The notes under the pieces are model-generated. The model searched no databases. It was not told the origin of the DNA and saw nothing but the letters and a program-made list of their open reading frames with translations. The position numbers were made by a program, and so were the translations under genes. A stretch of 64,000 nt of DNA. Origin: Pogonophryne albipinna (taxonomy: Eukaryota > Chordata > Actinopteri > Perciformes > Artedidraconidae). The stretch is taken from assembly GCA_028583405.1 (NCBI GenBank), contig CM053253.1:1261443-1325442 (forward strand), read 5' to 3'. Below are positions 60,965 to 64,000 of this stretch, one piece after another (the first letter of the stretch is position 1; each line of letters begins with the position of its first letter).

Positions 60965-63900
60965 TACATGTTGATGTAGAAGAGACATGAAGAAGAGGGG
61001 ACACATGTTGATGTAGAAGAGACATGAAGAAGAGGGGACACATGTTGATGTAGAAGAGACATGAAGAAGAGGGGACACATGTTGATGTAGAAGAGACATG
61101 AAGAAGAGGGGACACATGTTGATGTAGAAGAGACATGAAGAAGAGGGGACACATGTTGATGTAGAAGAGACATGAAGAAGAGGGGACACATGTTGATGTA
61201 GAAGAGACATGAAGAAGAGGGGACACATGTTAATGTAGAAGAGACATGAAGAAGAGGGGACACATGTTGATGTAGAAGGGACATGAAGAAGAGGGGACAC
61301 ATGTTGATGTAGAAGAGACATGGAGAAGAGGGGACACATGTTGATGTAGAAGGGACATGGAGAAGAGGGGACAAATGTTGATGTAGAAGAGACATGAAGA
61401 AGAGGGGACACATGTTGATGTAGAAGGGACATGGAGAAGAGGGGACAAATGTTGATGTAGAAGAGACATGAAGAAGAGGGGACACATGTTGATGTAGAAG
61501 AGACATGAAGAAGAGGGGACAAATGTTGATGTAGAAGAGACATGAAGAAGAGGGGACACATGTTGATGTAGAAGAGACATGAAGAAGAGGGGACACATGT
61601 TGATGTAGAAGAGACATGAAGAAGAGGGGACACATGTTGATGTAGAAGAGACATGAAGAAGAGGGGACACATGTTGATGTAGAAGAGACATGAAGAAGAG
61701 GGGACACATGTTGATGTAGAAGAGACATGAAGAAGAGGGGACACATGTTGATGTAGAAGAGACATGAAGAAGAGGGGACACATGTTAATGTAGAAGAGAC
61801 ATGAAGAAGAGGGGACACATGTTGATGTAGAAGGGACATGAAGAAGAGGGGACACATGTTGATGTAGAAGAGACATGGAGAAGAGGGGACACATGTTGAT
61901 GTAGAAGGGACATGGAGAAGAGGGGACAAATGTTGATGTAGAAGAGACATGAAGAAGAGGGGACACATGTTGATGTAGAAGGGACATGAAGAAGAGGGGA
62001 CACATGTTGATGTAGAAGAGACATGAAGAAGAGGGGACACATGTTGATGTAGAAGGGACATGAAGAAGAGGGGACACATGTTGATGTAGAAGGGACATGA
62101 AGAAGAGGGGACACATGTTGATGTAGAAGAGACATGAAGAAGAGGGGACACATGTTGATGTAGAAGAGACATGGAGAAGAGGGGACACATGTTGATGTAG
62201 AGAGACATGAGGAAGAGGGGACACATGTTGATGTAGAAGAGACATGAAGAAGAGGGGACACATGTTGATGTAGAGGAGACATGAAGAAGAGGGGACACAT
62301 GTTGATGTAGAGAGACATGAAGAAGAGGGGACACATGTTGATGTAGAAGAGACATGAAGAAGAGGGGACACGTGTTGATGTAGAAGAGACATGAAGAAGA
62401 GGGGACACGTGTTGATGTAGAGGAGACATGAAGAAGAGGGGACACATGTTGATGTAGAGAGACATGAAGAAGAGGGGACACATGTTGATGTAGAGAGACA
62501 TGAAGAAGAGGGGACACATGTTGATGTAGAAGAGACATGAAGAAGAGGGGACACGTGTTGATGTAGAAGAGACATGAAGAAGAGGGGACACGTGTTGATG
62601 TAGAAGAGACATGAAGAAGAGGGGACACATGTTGATGTAGAAGGGACATGAAGAAGAGGGGACACATGTTGATGTAGAAGGGACATGAAGAAGAGGGGAC
62701 ACATGTTGATGTAAAAGAGACATGAAGAAGAGGTGACACATGTTGATGTAGAAGAGACATGGAGAAGAGGGGACACATGTTGATGTAGAGAGACATGAGG
62801 AAGAGGGGACACATGTTGATGTAGAAGAGACATGAAGAAGAGGGGACACATGTTGATGTAGAGGAGACATGAAGAAGAGGGGACACATGTTGATGTAGAA
62901 GAGACATGAAGAAGAGGGGACACATGTTGATGTAGAAGAGACATGAAGAAGAGGGGACACATGTTGATGTAGAAGAGACATGAAGAAGAGGGGACACATG
63001 TTGATGTAGAGGAGACATGAAGAAGAGGGGACACATGTTGATGTAGAGAGACATGAAGAAGAGGGGACACATGTTGATGTAGAAGAGACATGAAGAAGAG
63101 GGGACACGTGTTGATGTAGACATGAAGAAGAGGGGACACATGTTGATGTAGAAGGGACATGAAGAAGAGGGGACACATGTTGATGTAGAAGAGACATGAA
63201 GAAGAGGGGACACATGTTGATGTAGAAGGGACATGAAGAAGAGGGGACACATGTTGATGTAGAAGAGACATGGAGAAGAGGGGACACATGTTGATGTAGA
63301 AGGGACATGGAGAAGAGGGGACAAATGTTGATGTAGAAGAGACATGAAGAAGAGGGGACACATGTTGATGTAGAAGGGACATGAAGAAGAGGGGACACAT
63401 GTTGATGTAGAAGAGACATGAAGAAGAGGGGACACATGTTGATGTAGAAGGGACATGAAGAAGAGGGGACACATGTTGATGTAGAAGGGACATGAAGAAG
63501 AGGGGACACATGTTGATGTAGAAGGGACATGAAGAAGAGGGGACACATGTTGATGTAGAAGAGACATGAAGAAGAGGGGACACATGTTGATGTAGAAGGG
63601 ACATGAAGAAGAGGGGACACATGTTGATGTAGAAGGGACATGAAGAAGAGGGGACACATGTTGATGTAGAAGGGACATGAAGAAGAGGGGACACATGTTG
63701 ATGTAGAAGAGACATGAAGAAGAGGGGACACATGTTGATGTAGAAGGGACATGAAGAAGAGGGGACACATGTTGATGTAGAAGAGACATGAAGAAGAGGG
63801 GACACATGTTGATGTAGAAGGGACATGAAGAAGAGGGGACACATGTTGATGTAGAAGGGACATGAAGAAGAGGGGACACATGTTGATGTAGAAGGGACAT

Positions 63901-64000
63901 GAAGAAGAGGGGACACATGTTGATGTAGAAGAGACATGAAGAAGAGGGGACACATGTTGATGTAGAAGGGACATGAAGAAGAGGGGACACATGTTGATGT
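60965..64000. repeat. 37-bp minisatellite, more than 80 units, continues past window end
   Basis: Unit ACATGTTGATGTAGAAGAGA-CATGAAGAAGAGGGGAC with AGAGACATG/AGGGACATG, GGAGAAG and ACAAATG variants, plus a minority of 34-36-bp units. 37 x 3 = 111 bp is stop-free on the minus strand, which explains open frames of about 1000 codons that cycle through three translations. Not a gene. Confidence 0.97.

Noticed and set aside
60893..63992. Minus-strand open frames of about 1000 codons (SLLHQHVSPLLHV)
   Set aside because: A 37-bp unit without stops cycles through three frames every 111 bp; three overlapping frames are equally long, so none is a gene.

Overview
The window is vertebrate, most probably teleost fish, genomic DNA. 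The evidence is intron-exon genes with GT/AG splice sites, CpG-type promoter sequence, many fish-type transposon remnants (hAT, PIF/Harbinger, piggyBac-like, L2-type LINE ends, a tRNA-derived SINE), long CA/TG microsatellites and a run of exactly 1000 N.

Region 1 (about 0.75-24.1 kb, minus strand) holds most of one large gene: a teleost DNMT3B-type de novo DNA methyltransferase. I could place 18 coding exons by splice sites and unbroken reading phase, giving 1107 codons. In order they encode an EB1/MAPRE-type calponin-homology (CH) domain, a complete but apparently catalytically degenerate hAT-transposase-derived module with a C2H2-like zinc finger, an acidic linker, a PWWP domain and an ADD zinc-finger domain. 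The C-terminal methyltransferase catalytic domain lies beyond base 1. Most introns carry recognisable mobile elements or AT-rich simple repeats.

Region 2 (about 24-25.4 kb) is promoter-distal sequence with about three and a half diverged ~295-bp tandem copies, each carrying an ATGGCGGC (YY1-like) motif.

Region 3 (about 25.4-59.3 kb) is a gene-poor interval filled with minisatellites (units of 12, 57, 33, 38 and 44 bp), CA microsatellites, transposons and the assembly gap. All long open frames there are products of tandem repetition.

Region 4 (59.34-59.50 kb, plus strand) is one internal exon that I read as NOL4L (nucleolar protein 4-like). It is divergent to the methyltransferase gene, as NOL4L and DNMT3B are on human chromosome 20. 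The window ends inside a 37-bp minisatellite of more than 80 units.

The main biological point is the domain architecture: an EB1-type CH domain and a whole transposase-derived module spliced in frame onto a de novo DNA methyltransferase. MAPRE1 (EB1) is the immediate neighbour of DNMT3B in mammals, which suggests where the CH domain came from.
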